A stretch of 64,000 nucleotides of DNA from Gigantopelta aegis (lineage: Eukaryota; Mollusca; Gastropoda; Neomphalida; Peltospiridae), in contig NC_054702.1 in NCBI RefSeq assembly GCF_016097555.1, positions 82,798,124-82,862,123 of the forward strand, read 5' to 3'. The position numbers were made by a program, and so were the translations under genes. Shown here one piece after another: positions 26,393 to 37,708 of the stretch (position 1 is the stretch's first letter; every line of letters begins with the position of its first letter). The notes beneath the pieces are model-generated. The model did not search any database and was not told the DNA's origin. It saw nothing but the letters and a program-made list of their open reading frames with translations.

Positions 26393-27436
26393 CCACGATA
26401 TCCTAACAGACATAAACATGTCGCCTAATTCCGACCGTAATATCTGAAAATGTTATTCTATGATGTTTGCTGTACCATATTGTTAGTTCATGATACTGCT
26501 TGCAATGGGTCTCTCTCCACGACGCAGCTGGCTAACAAACAACAAAGGAAAAGATGAATTAACAAATACTTGTGCTTCCTTCTTAGCTTGACCACCCTAT
26601 ATGATTTACAGTGTATCTCTCTGCATAAATAATGAAGTTTCAGGGATTAACCACTTGGGTTTTTTCACAGTTTATTCCACAAATGACCACACTGAGGTTT
26701 TCCACTATAAACAAAAGGATTTGTTTTTTTTCAAATATGTTTAAGTCAGAGTTAAAATATTTATCACTGCAATGTTGAAATTAAATAGAAATTTACGAGA
26801 GGAGTGCTGCCAACGAAGACACGTGATACATGAATACACACGAAAACTGAACATGGTATGTTTGTAAAGAAAATACTGCTTAATGGATGTTTGCACATGT
26901 AGCTTGTTTACATAACAAGTAATATCTGTTTGTGCAGCACATTGTGTATTGTTTGTATGTGAATATTTTAAGACAATACTGATGTGCAAACAATAGGCCT
27001 GCTGTTAGGTCATAGCAATCAGCTGTTGGCCAAAACCACCATGCATGGTGCATCTAGAATATTTGGAGCTTCCCACTCTATCAAAAGTTTGTTGAAGAAA
27101 AGCTAAAAATGTGTTTACTAACAGCTTAACACATGAGTTGCATGTATTAACAATGTCATGGATATGTCAAGTTAATACCACAGCCGAATACACCATATTT
27201 TACATAGCTTACATTAATTCATGTACCATTATTGATTGACAACCATAAACAATGTGTTTTTGTAATACCACAGCCCTTTCATTACATGTTAAATGATACA
27301 AATGAACTACAGCAGGAAAGAAATCTGCTGCTGACACATTCTATCAAATCATAACAACTATATAAATAAGGTTTATAACAATAGATGTCCAAGGTCAAAT
27401 GTGAGACAATTAAAAGAGTTTCTTTTCTTTTTTTGC

Positions 27437-28560
27437 CACTTAAAGGTAGGGTCAACTCAAACAAGAGCCTTATGTGTTGGAAAGATGCATACCCGGACCA
27501 CCAACACATACTGACACTTTAACAAATGAAAAACGCGTAATTTTAGAGTTAATAAAAAACCATGATTATTCCTGCTAACTGGGGGCAGCCATTTTGTTTC
27601 GTTTTTGTGACGTTCAGTGGTATAGCTTGGGGCGAAGTGATGTCAGCTCCGTCCATCTCCTCTATGCACAGTGTAAACAAACGCTCTAATTTACGGCAAG
27701 GCGCCTCACTTTCATCAACCTGACTTGTAAAACAACATAAATGACTTGATAGTATAATAAACTATTTAACTAAATATATTTCAATTTGCATCAGTAGAAT
27801 GAAATGGAGTTATAGTATTTTTCTTTTTTTTTAAATCCAAAGAAAAAATGCATATTACTAGTATTAGGCCTATTGGTAGGGTACGTTCGAGCAAAAACGA
27901 CCACTCACGATACCCAAGTGATACTTTTCTTTTCGACGACATAACTGCATGGTCAGTTTTATGATTTTAGATGAGAAAGTCTACTTAATCATGGGTTTTA
28001 CAGAATTACTTACAGTAATAAAGCAGGATGGCTGATAATGTCCATTACGATTGGAGGGGTATCCATGCGGTTATCACACAATACCCTGTGATCTTAATAA
28101 AAGAGGCACGTCTTTTTAGTGTGTCTAAATACAGTGTCTAGGGACCATCTAAATATACACCTGCCAATCAGGAACCACAGGTACAGGCCACGGAAACCAA
28201 AAGACCAATTAACCAAGAAAACACTCTGATTATTATTTCAGTACATGGGTTAATTTATGTACAAAACAGTTATTTCAATACTTTGACAATGGTGGTTTAT
28301 TTTGCATTGAAAAATAATATATAATTGCTGCTGGCTTACTGGGATGGCTATTATTACAGAACACTGTGATGCATCCGCAAAAATAAGGTATGTTTTGTTT
28401 CTTCAGTTCGAAGACTAACTCCTGACGTGACACATTAGGTATTACGTAACCACCAGCTGCCAGAGGGCTTATTCACTAGGATGTTACAAAATGGCTGCAC
28501 CCATTATATATAATAGCCATCACATTTAACTGTTTTATGAATTAACTATCTTTGAATATG
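27437..28560. other. CpG-containing non-SINE block, unassigned
   Basis: Contains GGGGGCAGCCATTTTGTTTC, GTGACGTTC, GGGGCGAAGTGATGTCAGC and GTACGTTCGAGCAAAAACGA. Composition differs from the surrounding AT-rich DNA and no coding frame is evident. It may be an old dispersed repeat or an upstream regulatory region. Confidence 0.35.
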
Positions 28561-29062
28561 CATACCAGGCCAAATGCCTTAATTGTCCCCTCCTTTAAAG
28601 CTGAAGTAGATTGAAAAAGGTATATTGGTAACAAAAACAATGTAGGTATGATAAAAACTGCTCAGGAGTAATAAGCCTATGAGATTGTGGGGGTCGGGGG
28701 AGACACCACCAGTGCTGGAGCAAATAGTTATATTCGGACAAAAATGAGGGACAGACCTGACCGTGAATACACACATGAATTCAACCTCATAGTAACCAAT
28801 AAGGCAATATAGTAAATGTCTGATGACATCATGACAATATATCAGACTATACAGGGACAAAAAAAACCCACATACACATTTTGTTCAAAGCTGCAGACTT
28901 GCCCTCACCACAGACTATGTCATGAGCAAAATAAAGGCAATAACATGAATTTTATTGAAAAATAATCAATTTGCCACTGTCCCACTACTACCCAGGTATG
29001 GAGAGCCTTTCCTGGTGAAGACTGTATACCATATTAATATTATAACACTATTTACAAAATAC

Positions 29063-29349
29063 GGGGCGGGACGTAGCCCAGTGGTACAGCGCTCGCTCGA
29101 TGCGCTCGGTCTAGGATCGATCCCCATTGTTCCAGCCAGTGCACCATGACTGGTATATCAAAGGCTATGGTATGTACTACCCTGTCTGTGGAATGGTGCA
29201 TATAAAATAACCTTTGCTGCTATTCGAAGAAAGTAGTCCATGAAGTGGTGACTCCAGGTTTCCTCTCTCCATATCTTAACCATATGTCTGATGCCATATA
29301 ACCGTAAATAAAATGTGTTGAGTGCGCTGTTAAATAAAACATTTCCTTC
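29063..29349 (+). mobile_element. SINE type B, nearly full length
   Basis: Head GGGGCGGGACGTAGCCCAGT with B box GGATCGATCC; the GGGCCCATTGGGC segment is deleted. Shared tail present. 14-bp duplication TATTTACAAAATAC at 29049-29062 and 29350-29363. Confidence 0.93.
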
Positions 29350-29789
29350 TATTTACAAAATACAAACACTACTACAAATTACATTTGTACATGTTTTTAG
29401 AAAATGGAAGTAGGTTGATCTCGCCACAGGCAAGATAACAGAAGCCATAAATCCCATTTACTGTTTTGCAAAAACACCACACCATTTCATGTATATATGG
29501 GATTGTTGCTGTATAATATAAATACAGTAGAATCTCACTGGATTGAACACCATTAGAGCACCATAATATGTAATAACACTACGAAAATATCTTAATGACT
29601 ACTAACCACTAAGATAATTAATATCTATACATGTACACCTGCCAGGCCTTAGAAATTTTTAAAACAAAATGACCATTCTTGCAATTTTCAGAGGTCTGCC
29701 CTCAGCCTGTAACTAGTGTTAGCAGTGGTTAAAATATTCCTGTCACAACTGATTTTTGCTGGTTAACATCTCCAGCCAAATTTCCGTAT

Positions 29790-30480
29790 CATGTCATGCA
29801 ACGTCACTTAAGGGAGTGGAACAAGTCAGGAATCGATAACCGTACTCATGATATGCACAGTCATTGCACACTGTTGATGTTTTGGTAGACAGCTGATAAA
29901 CCTGAGTGTGACAGTAAGCATCGCCTACCTGTCTCAACTTCCTCAACGGGTGCAGCCTCTGTGTACTTCCTTGCACCCACCTGGCATCCTCATCCTCTGC
30001 TGCTAATAAAGCTGGTCTGACCCACGGCACTAACGACCGCTGATTGGTGTGGGATCGATCCCCGTCAGTGGGCCTATTGGGCTATTTCTGATATATCAAA
30101 GGCCGTGGTATGTACTATCCTGTTTGTGGGATAGCACATATAAAAGATCCCTTGCTGCTAATCGAAAAGAGTAGTCCATGAAGTGGCGACAGCGGTTTCC
30201 TCTCTCAATATATGTGTGGTCCTTAACCATATGTCTGATGCCATATAACCGTAAATAAAATGTGTTGAGAGCGTTGTTAAATAAAACATTTCTTTCTGAC
30301 CACTTTCCGAAGTGGTCAGACTAAGCCCACAGCTAATGGGGAATGACAGGTGTGTGGCACGGATAGCCACAAGAGACAAGCACCTGTCGCGGTTGGAGAG
30401 ACAAGGACGTGAAGGTGGACAGCAAAAGATGTTGAAAGATAGGAGTTGCCAGATCGGGAAGAAATGAGATGAAATTCAAA
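29790..30480. other. GC-richer block split by a SINE; possible decayed coding DNA
   Basis: Left of the SINE, the minus strand has a 78-codon open frame with CxxC (VCNDC) and a later cysteine; right of it no frame is kept. It may be a dead transposase end, but I could not identify the family. Confidence 0.25.
30025..30294 (+). mobile_element. SINE type B with eroded head
   Basis: B box GGGATCGATCCCC, body and shared tail are clear; the first 20 bp are degenerate. A short duplication TCTGACC lies at 30016-30022 and 30295-30301. Confidence 0.85.
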
Positions 30481-30589
30481 AGGTAAAAGGAAAGGGGGCA
30501 GTGGGGAAAAAAAGGGGGGGGGGAGATGTTATTTAAAACTCAAAACAATGTGCACGGAATTCATTTTAAGTGCAGCGTTAGTTACTTGT

Positions 30590-30740
30590 CATACCTTTGT
30601 TTTGGCTTTCAATACAGACTCAGTAAATATAACATATCTTATCATGATTTTTGGATATATTTTGTATTTATTGAATGATACTTTTCTTCTTCTTTCACCT
30701 TTTTAAAAATAAACTGAATATTTTGTCTAAAATCATGAAA
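30590..30740. repeat. Partial copy of the 31.4-kb MITE
   Basis: CCTTTGTTTTGGCTTTCAAT, then ACTCAGTAAATATAACATAT, resembles the ends of the element at 31401-31978. Confidence 0.45.
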
Positions 30741-31400
30741 AACAAAAACAAACCGACATACACGTGTACATGTATTTTGCATTTACTGCTCAATATCAGG
30801 GCTCAAAATTAAGAATTTGTCTCCCACAGCAATTTGTAAAAGAATTGCTGTGAGTGAAACGGCCCACCGATGGCAGTTTCGATCCTGCATATGGTAGTTT
30901 TTTTAAAAAGTGAAATTTAATGGGATTTTTCAAGATTTCTGTCTGTACAGAATTTTGGGGAAATCTACCAGTAATTAATGGTAGGAGAGTAATTTATCGT
31001 AGTTGTTAACAATGTGGTTTGGACTCTAGTTATGATGTGAGATGATCTTGTACGATCTGATAAGAAAGATATCCTCTGGAAACAAAAAAATTACAGACGG
31101 ATGATTGCGTGAAAATTATTACTTAAATAAAATATTTAGACATATATATTTTTTAATATTTTGCATTTGTTTGACAAATAACAACCGTATTTATTATTTA
31201 ATATTCACTTGAAGTGTATGCGAAACCTGATTTAAAAAAAACTACTCTATATTCACGTGCTGGTCTACATTTGGCCACCAAATCACTATATATATATATA
31301 TAATACTTTCTGTCTCATAAAATTAATGCACCCCTTTTCAATAATGTTCCGGTTAAATACGTAGGTGCTGAATGGTTTCTTCCTGTAGTGTATATATTAA

Positions 31401-31978
31401 GGTCGACGACAGTCACTTTTTGCACCCTTGTTTTGGGTTCGTACACAATAAATATAGCGTATCTTACCGTAATTTGACTTGAAATCTGTATTTCGTAAAA
31501 AGTACAATTTTTTAATCACAAGATTTTCTTCAAACACATTCAGGTGCATTAGTAATGTTCAAACAAAAAAATTTCAACATCAATTTTGCATTGGGATTTT
31601 TCCAGCATTCTTAAAACGGAAACGTTATGTACCCAGTGTATTGTAAGGAGATTCAAAGTGACATCATTGGAATATACTGACGTCATTCAAAATCAAAATT
31701 AGCTATATTATTATAATGCTTCGCCACATTAAAATAAAAACTGGTCTACTAACCTTGACCCCTGTCAAATTTCTATAACAAGCAGACAATGCTGTTTACA
31801 GGTTGGTATTGTTTTATTTTTCATAATTCTGGACAAAATATTAATTTTAAGTTTCAAAAGATGAAAGAAATAAAAAGTATTTTTTGTCACATGTATCATA
31901 TCAAAAAATTAGTTGGATATGTTTTATTTACTGTGTCCGAAGCCAAAACAAGGGTGTAAAAAGTGACTGTTGTCGACC
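31401..31978. mobile_element. piggyBac-like MITE, 578 bp
   Basis: Long terminal inverted repeats: left GGTCGACGACAGTCACTTTT and right (reverse complement) GGTCGACAACAGTCACTTTT, continuing through ACCCTTGTTTTGG. Flanked by TTAA (31397-31400) and TTAG (31979-31982), consistent with a TTAA target mutated on one side. No transposase. Confidence 0.75.
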
Positions 31979-32321
31979 TTAGTGGTGAATAAGCAAAATA
32001 GTTGTTAAATCAGTGAACTTGAAAATGATCAATGTAAAGGTATTTAGCTTCAAACTTAGAAATGTTTTGGGTATTAGAGGGGAAATTGTTGTCTACCACA
32101 TGGCAGTCAGCCATTCTGTGTTTTTGCTATATATAATTTCGAGTAATCTCTGACTGAGAGAGCGATCATAACTGATAATATACCATAATGATAACTGATA
32201 ATGGCTTTACCCAATCAAGCTAGATAACCCTGGTGGCAAAATCCCTGGAATTAAAAAAAATGATTGCACATCATAGATAAAAAAAAAAAAAATATTAATA
32301 ATGACATTGAAGCTTTAAAGG

Positions 32322-33573
32322 AGAGAGACGTAGCCCAGTGGTAATGCACTCGCTTGATATGTGGTTGGTTTTGGATCAATCCCCATCAGTGGGCCCATTG
32401 AGTTATTTCTCACTTCAGTCAGTGCACCACGACTGGTACATCAACGGCTGTGGTATGTGCTATCCTGTCCCTTGCTCAGTTGCTGCTAATTGAAAAGGTT
32501 TCTAGACGTTTCATACCCTAACCGGTTCGTACCATACCATTTCGTAACCACTAGCATACCAGTCCGTAACCAATTAAATAATGTCATACATTACACCTAA
32601 CATTAATATATTTTTTAAATACACAATTATAACGTTATATTACAAACATATTGTAACATTTAGCAAAAAATGTGTTGTAATAATCACTCAGTATCTTTTA
32701 TAAGCATTAAATGAGCAATTATGTGCTGTGCATCACTGAAGCATGCCGTTTCGTAACCAAAAAGCATACCTTTTCGTAACCAAAAAGCATACCTTTTCGT
32801 AGCCAAAGAGCAATTCTTTTGTCATAAACCCATTTAATATTTGATTGTATTAACCCGTGTAATAACAGTATGCAAATTTCATGTCATATGCAAATTTAAA
32901 AGTTCATAATGCTACTTTCACCTGTCAATAATTGAAGGACTCGGTGCTAAATAGGGAATAAGTCACATTTTGAAAGTTTTTAGAAATATACCAACATAAA
33001 AGTTTTTATTAATTTCACATTTACCTTTACCATAAATACAATTGTATGAATGTACTGGGTTTCAATATCTCTATATATAATTATATAATTATGTTAATAT
33101 TACTATGTTTGTAAATATTATTATACATGTTTGTACATAAAATGTTTTTTGTCATGTAAAAAGAAAAATGTTGTGTTTGAAATATATCAACAAATAAGCT
33201 GACTTCGCTTGACATGATTCTTCGTGACAATTTCTAATCGCTAATTATTAAATGCAGTTTGGCTTGGATTTTTTTGGTTTTGTTTTTCATTAAATAACAT
33301 GTACAAATGTGGGTATGAACTGGTATGCCGCTGTTCCTCTGGTTACGAACTGGTATGCCTTTGGGTACGAACTGGTATGCTTTTGGGTACGAACCGGTAT
33401 AGTACGGTATGGTTACGAAACGACCTGATAGTGATACCATTGAAAAGAGTAGCCCATGAAGTGGTGACAGCGGTTTTCCTCTCTCAATATTTGTGGTCCG
33501 TAACCATATGTCTGATGCCATATAACCGTAAATAAAATGTGCTGAGTGCGTCATTAAATAAACCATTTCCTTT
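32322..33573 (+). mobile_element. SINE type B interrupted by a DNA element
   Basis: Head and body at 32322-32497 (GACGTAGCCCAGTGGTAATG) resume at 33448 with AGTAGCCCATGAAGTGGTGA and the shared tail. Outer duplication TTGAAGCTTTAAAG flanks both sides (about 32308-32321 and just after the tail). Confidence 0.88.
32498..33438. mobile_element. Foldback/Mutator-like element with arrayed terminal repeats
   Basis: Inserted in the SINE with a perfect 9-bp duplication ATTGAAAAG (32489-32497, 33439-33447). Both ends consist of short repeats around GCATACCAGTTCGTAACC in inverted orientation; a further internal cluster at about 32740-32820 repeats TTTCGTAACCAAAAAGCATA. The AT-rich middle has no transposase. 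A 9-bp duplication and long terminal repeats suggest Mutator or foldback type. Confidence 0.72.
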
Positions 33574-34339
33574 CCTTTGAAGCTTTAAAGTTTAAGAAGT
33601 CAAAATAGGCTGTACAGAAGTGATCACTGTGATGCACGCTGCACTGGGCCTCCTTTACTAGCTTTAGGCTAAATGGATATTTTAATACAGATATAAAGAA
33701 ATAATCTGGAGAGATCTGTCAAAAATAAATCTAGTAAGACCTGTCGAAAATAAAACATATATTTTAACTCGATAACCTCATGCATAATTAATTTTAAAGA
33801 GACGGTCCCAGGGCTGCTGTCATGCTAAACAAAGGAAACTCACGGAATTTGAGGTGCAGCAAAGGCGTGTACTCTTTCGAAAAGCAAAATTAACATTACC
33901 TTTCTTTTGTGTCTGGCATATCCCTTTAAAACTTTGTGCCAGGCTTTCAAATTAACTTCATAAATCCATGATTTCACAGACATATATGACTTTATTTTCC
34001 CTCAAAATCAAAACATTACACACCATTATGTTTACAGGAAATAACCCATCTTTGACACATCCTACAGAGGGCGCAAATAACATGGGAAGAATATCTTTCG
34101 GAACACATCGGCCGATTACGAATCACAACTAATCGATTAATTTTATCATTTGGAAATTGTCTGTTCTGTTAAAAAAAATACATAGAAGATATTCAAATCA
34201 TAATGATTATTTTGAAGTAGAATCGGCATGTGTGTGTGCAAATGATTCTCAACCAACGGAGATATTCCGAATACATACGGAACACTTCGGCCAATTACGG
34301 ATTCTCCGGATAAATTCGTAGTGGCGTTCCATGAAGAAC

Positions 34340-34369
34340 GTAAACAATGTTTGCGCATGCGTTGTTTAC
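34340..34369 (+). promoter_or_regulatory. NRF-1-like palindrome flanked by inverted forkhead-like motifs
   Basis: TGCGCATGCG at 34352-34361 matches the NRF-1 consensus core. It is bracketed by GTAAACAA (34340) and TTGTTTAC (34362-34369), an inverted forkhead-type pair. It sits at the 5' edge of the orphan ORF, suggesting a promoter. Confidence 0.45.
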
Positions 34370-34731
34370 TTAATACAGAAAAACTGTCATTAGGGCCTAC
34401 AATTTTTCGCAACTTAAATCAAATCATGGATCAAATTTTGGACTTACAGTCTTGGTCTTTAAGTAATGCTGATTTGCTACAAAATCTAGCAACACTTTCT
34501 TGGATAAATAACAATGATCCTGAAATGATAAGACAGCTAACAACAATGCGAGTTGGCTATGAACTATGGAGTCGCCTGTCTGGTGAAAGAGAGTTGGAAG
34601 CGTTGCGTACACAGACAATTTTGAAGATATCCCAATATGTCAGAAGTCACCCTAATGCGTCAAAGGAAGAAATGAGTAAAGAAATTGGAAAGCAGATCTG
34701 GCTTTTTCAAGAGAAAGTAAACAAAATGTGA
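34357..34731 (+). CDS. Orphan open reading frame, 124 codons
   Basis: Not recognised. The frame is open from 34321; ATGs are at 34357 and 34426 (MDQILDLQSWSLSNADLLQN...). The downstream 101 residues look protein-like: mostly helical, balanced charge, rich in Leu, Glu and Gln, without low complexity, signal peptide or membrane segment. Just past the stop, the +1 frame encodes a CxC-x4-CxxC cluster (34727-34759) ending at 34808, and another frame is open at 34824-34970. This suggests either a frameshifted, decaying gene or a first exon spliced at GAGAAA|GTAAAC (34716). Could be a retrocopy or transposon-derived. Confidence 0.4.
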   Translation: MRCLLNTEKLSLGPTIFRNLNQIMDQILDLQSWSLSNADLLQNLATLSWINNNDPEMIRQLTTMRVGYELWSRLSGERELEALRTQTILKISQYVRSHPNASKEEMSKEIGKQIWLFQEKVNKM

Positions 34732-35740
34732 TTGTGGCACCTATAAATGTGACAGGTGCGCTGGAACTGGTGTAATCACCTCCTTATTAAGGGGCCAAGG
34801 ACACCAGTGATCCTGGTATACTCATGGATTTCAAAACATACACTGACAAATATGATGCACCCAAAGTCAACAAAGCATATACGGGTGATCAGAATATTTC
34901 TCCATGTTTAAAAATTAAAATAATGCAAAAACCCAGTTATTTTGCAGATAAAATATCTGTCATTACATAAAGTTATTATTAAAATAGAGTTGGCAAAGTT
35001 TTTAAAATTAGCAGTTGGTGAATTTGATGAGTGGTACAGAGGTAGCCCTGAAATGCAAGCACTGGATGATTAAAAGTCTGGCAAAAGATGGACATTTCCT
35101 TGAGAAAACTGCATTCCTATGTTAAAAACAGCTGGATCCTGTCAAAACATTGTGTATAAAATGTGACAAAAGCGATGAATTGTGGAACATTAACATACAC
35201 CATCTTGTACCATTGTCCATAATGTAAAATTGTCAATACATTATACATGTAACTAAAATTTTAGTTTTATACATGTATTTGCATTTTCCACGTCTCCATT
35301 TTATCACATTTTCTGTTTGTTTGATTTTAATACTATAGGGGCCTATATACTATTATTCATCATGTATTAAATTAATTACATCTACTGTAAGTTTTAATTT
35401 TTTGTTTTTGGTATTTAATACAAACTGCATCACACGGGTGGTGTTTTAAAAATAATCCAGGTTAAATCTGTGTTGTCTTGACAAGGCTCTACATGACAAC
35501 TTTTGTTGACGAGCAACTATTTGTTAAAAAGTAGTAGTCAACTGGCGAGTACAAAATGTTGAGCCAAGTAAAGCATAAACAAGTTGAACATTCCAATGAA
35601 ATCATCAGTTATTAAAATCTTAGTAATTAAATTAGTATAACAGATATGCTAAACTCTGACTTACGGTAGATTGTCTGTCTGAATATGTTCTAGATGCATT
35701 TATTTTTAGACTTTTTCTTCACCCATGCAACGACCCCACA

Positions 35741-35977
35741 CAGGGTTTCTGCCAGAGGGTAAAACAGGTATGGTGCCATACCCAATGTTTTTTTGTTTTT
35801 TTTTACGTTAACATTTTGACAAAATTAATGACATCATTATTGTATGATTTTCTTAACCCTAACCCTAAATGTAACCCATTTTCTTTGTGGGGGAGGCCCC
35901 CCATACCCCCTGTTGACTGTGATTGCATTCAATTCCATAGCACCATACCAAAAAAATAATTTCTGGCAGAAATGCTG
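35741..35977. mobile_element. CAGGG-type MITE, 237 bp
   Basis: Left end CAGGGTTTCTGCCAGAGGGT and right end (reverse complement) CAGCATTTCTGCCAGAAATT; both continue into a shared GGTATGGTGC. Terminal repeats of about 40 bp, no transposase. A two-unit CCCTAA stretch lies inside. Target duplication is not clear. Confidence 0.65.
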
Positions 35978-36361
35978 CCATTGGCTATGGGCCTGAATAG
36001 CTAGTGTTCGTTAGACTTCAGGTTGTGTAAATTCTTTTAAATAAATACTTTATTAGCACAAATATGGAGCAGAATATGACTGAATTATCAAACATTGTTA
36101 AAAACAACAACCCATAATTATATTTTTATTAAGAGCAACAAACATTATTTTTAATTGTCACTTGTAAAATAGTTTTAAATAAATGTACAGGCATACAGGC
36201 TCCCATTTCGTAGGGGAATTTTTGCCCAAATTAAACGAAAATGCCTGAATCTGCATAATATTTATTCATATTAATAGCATTACTACCAATCGGCTATATA
36301 TAGGGTTGTAAACAAATCACTGCAGATTTTTACATGGGTTACAATTAATTTTGAGGGTAGG

Positions 36362-36728
36362 AAAGAAAGAAATGTTTTATTTAACAACGCATTCAACACA
36401 TTTTATTTATGGTTATATGGCGTCAGACATGGTTAAGGACCACAAATTTTGAGAGGAAACCCGCTGTTGCCACTACATAGGCTACTCTTTCCGATTAGCA
36501 GCAAGGGATCTTTTATTTGCGCTTCCCACAGGCAGAATAGCACAAACCATGGCCTTTGTTGAACCAGTTGTGGATCACTGGTCGGTGCAAGTGATTTACC
36601 CATTGAGCCTTGCGGAGCATTCACTCGGGGTTTGGAGTTGGTATCTGGATTAAAAATCCCATGCCTCGACTGGGATCCGAACCCAGTACCTACCAGCCTG
36701 TAGACCGATGGCCTAACGACGAGGCCGG
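36362..36728 (-). mobile_element. SINE type A, full length
   Basis: Minus-strand copy: tail first, then body, then head with reverse B box GGATCCGAACC and GAGGCCGG. 13-bp duplication TTTTGAGGGTAGG at 36349-36361 and 36729-36741. Confidence 0.93.
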
Positions 36729-36741
36729 TTTTGAGGGTAGG

Positions 36742-36815
36742 CATCTTCATAGATCAAGGCTAATATTCGTTCCCTGAATACGAGGAACGAATATTAGCCT
36801 TGATTTATGAAGATG
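36742..36815. repeat. 74-bp near-perfect hairpin with flanking direct repeats
   Basis: Arms 36742-36773 and 36784-36815 (32 nt each) differ at one position and leave a 10-nt loop. GAGGGTAGG abuts both ends (36733-36741 and 36816-36824). Confidence 0.9.
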
Positions 36816-36989
36816 GAGGGTAGGATGATAAAAATATGTGGTAAAAAGGTTTCAGGTTAGCACATTTTGCCTGAATATCTGTATAATTTTTCCTCGAATT
36901 TGAGGTTTTGCTCCAGCACTAGAGGGGCGTCTCGTACACGTATGTAAATATATCATAAAAAGAAAAACTAAAGGGGGGGGGAAAAATTC

Positions 36990-37125
36990 TTGACAAGAAG
37001 AATGTTTTATTGTTTGTTTACACAGGTAGTGAGCAAAAATCTGCTGCCGCTACACACTGGGATACTTTTTTTCAATTGGCAATACAAGATCTTTTATACG
37101 CAGCATCCCAGACAGGATTATTCTG
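36990..37125 (-). mobile_element. Degraded SINE fragment
   Basis: Reverse-strand tail and body traces: ATGTTTTATTGTTTGTTTAC, CAAGATCTTTTATACGCAGC and ATCCCAGACAGGAT. Confidence 0.5.
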
Positions 37126-37590
37126 ATATTATTACCCCAGCGGTCACTCATAACAGGGAAAATATTTTCTCAGTGAGAAATATTTTGCATTGGTTTAAAC
37201 AAACAATACTATTGGACAATTTGACACTTACAAACCAATGACTTTGTTGGTACTAAATATGACGTCGTTATGATTTGACAAACTCAAAATGACGTCATGT
37301 AGTTTAAAGAGTTTGCATTTACGGGTCTCTGTTTTTGGTGTTAAATTAATAACAAAATGTCATTTTAATGCAATTCATTATAGAGTTTGAAGCAGAATAA
37401 AGAGAAGTTGTGTGTGGTTTTAATTATCTATGAACGTGATTAAATTACAGCATTATAGTAATTCTCAGAAGAGTGCGTATTTAGTGGTTTACATCATTTC
37501 TATACAGGTTGGCCTTCGTGCATGTGCGTGGAAAATAAAGGTTTTAAAAAAAAAAAATAGCTGAGGTAACAAATAAAATAACAAACTCGG

Positions 37591-37708
37591 TTCCAGTTAT
37601 TATCAAAATTATGTCCCTCGTGAAATAATTTTCATTTGTCACTTGCTAAAGCTCGTGACAACTGAACATTATTTCACTCGGGACATAAATTTGATAATAA
37701 CTGGTAAC
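37591..37708. repeat. Inverted repeat, ~40-bp arms
   Basis: Arm 1 (37591-37629) contains CCAGTTATTATCAAAATTAT and arm 2 (37668-37708) its near-complement ending GATAATAACTGGTAAC. The loop is about 38 nt. Looks like a transposon end. Confidence 0.7.

Larger units (their letters stand above)
26403..34320. other. Intergenic region between Pellino and orphan ORF
   Basis: Holds two SINEs plus an interrupted one, a piggyBac-like MITE, a GC-richer block at 29.8-30.5 kb and the 27.4-28.55 kb block listed separately. I see no conserved exon. Any Pellino upstream promoter should lie in its first kilobases. Confidence 0.5.

Noticed and set aside
33234..33566. 110-codon minus-strand open frame
   Set aside because: It crosses the boundary between a SINE tail and the foldback-like insert; purely repeat-derived.
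36433..36750. 105-codon minus-strand open frame
   Set aside because: It lies almost entirely within a type A SINE with intact target duplication.
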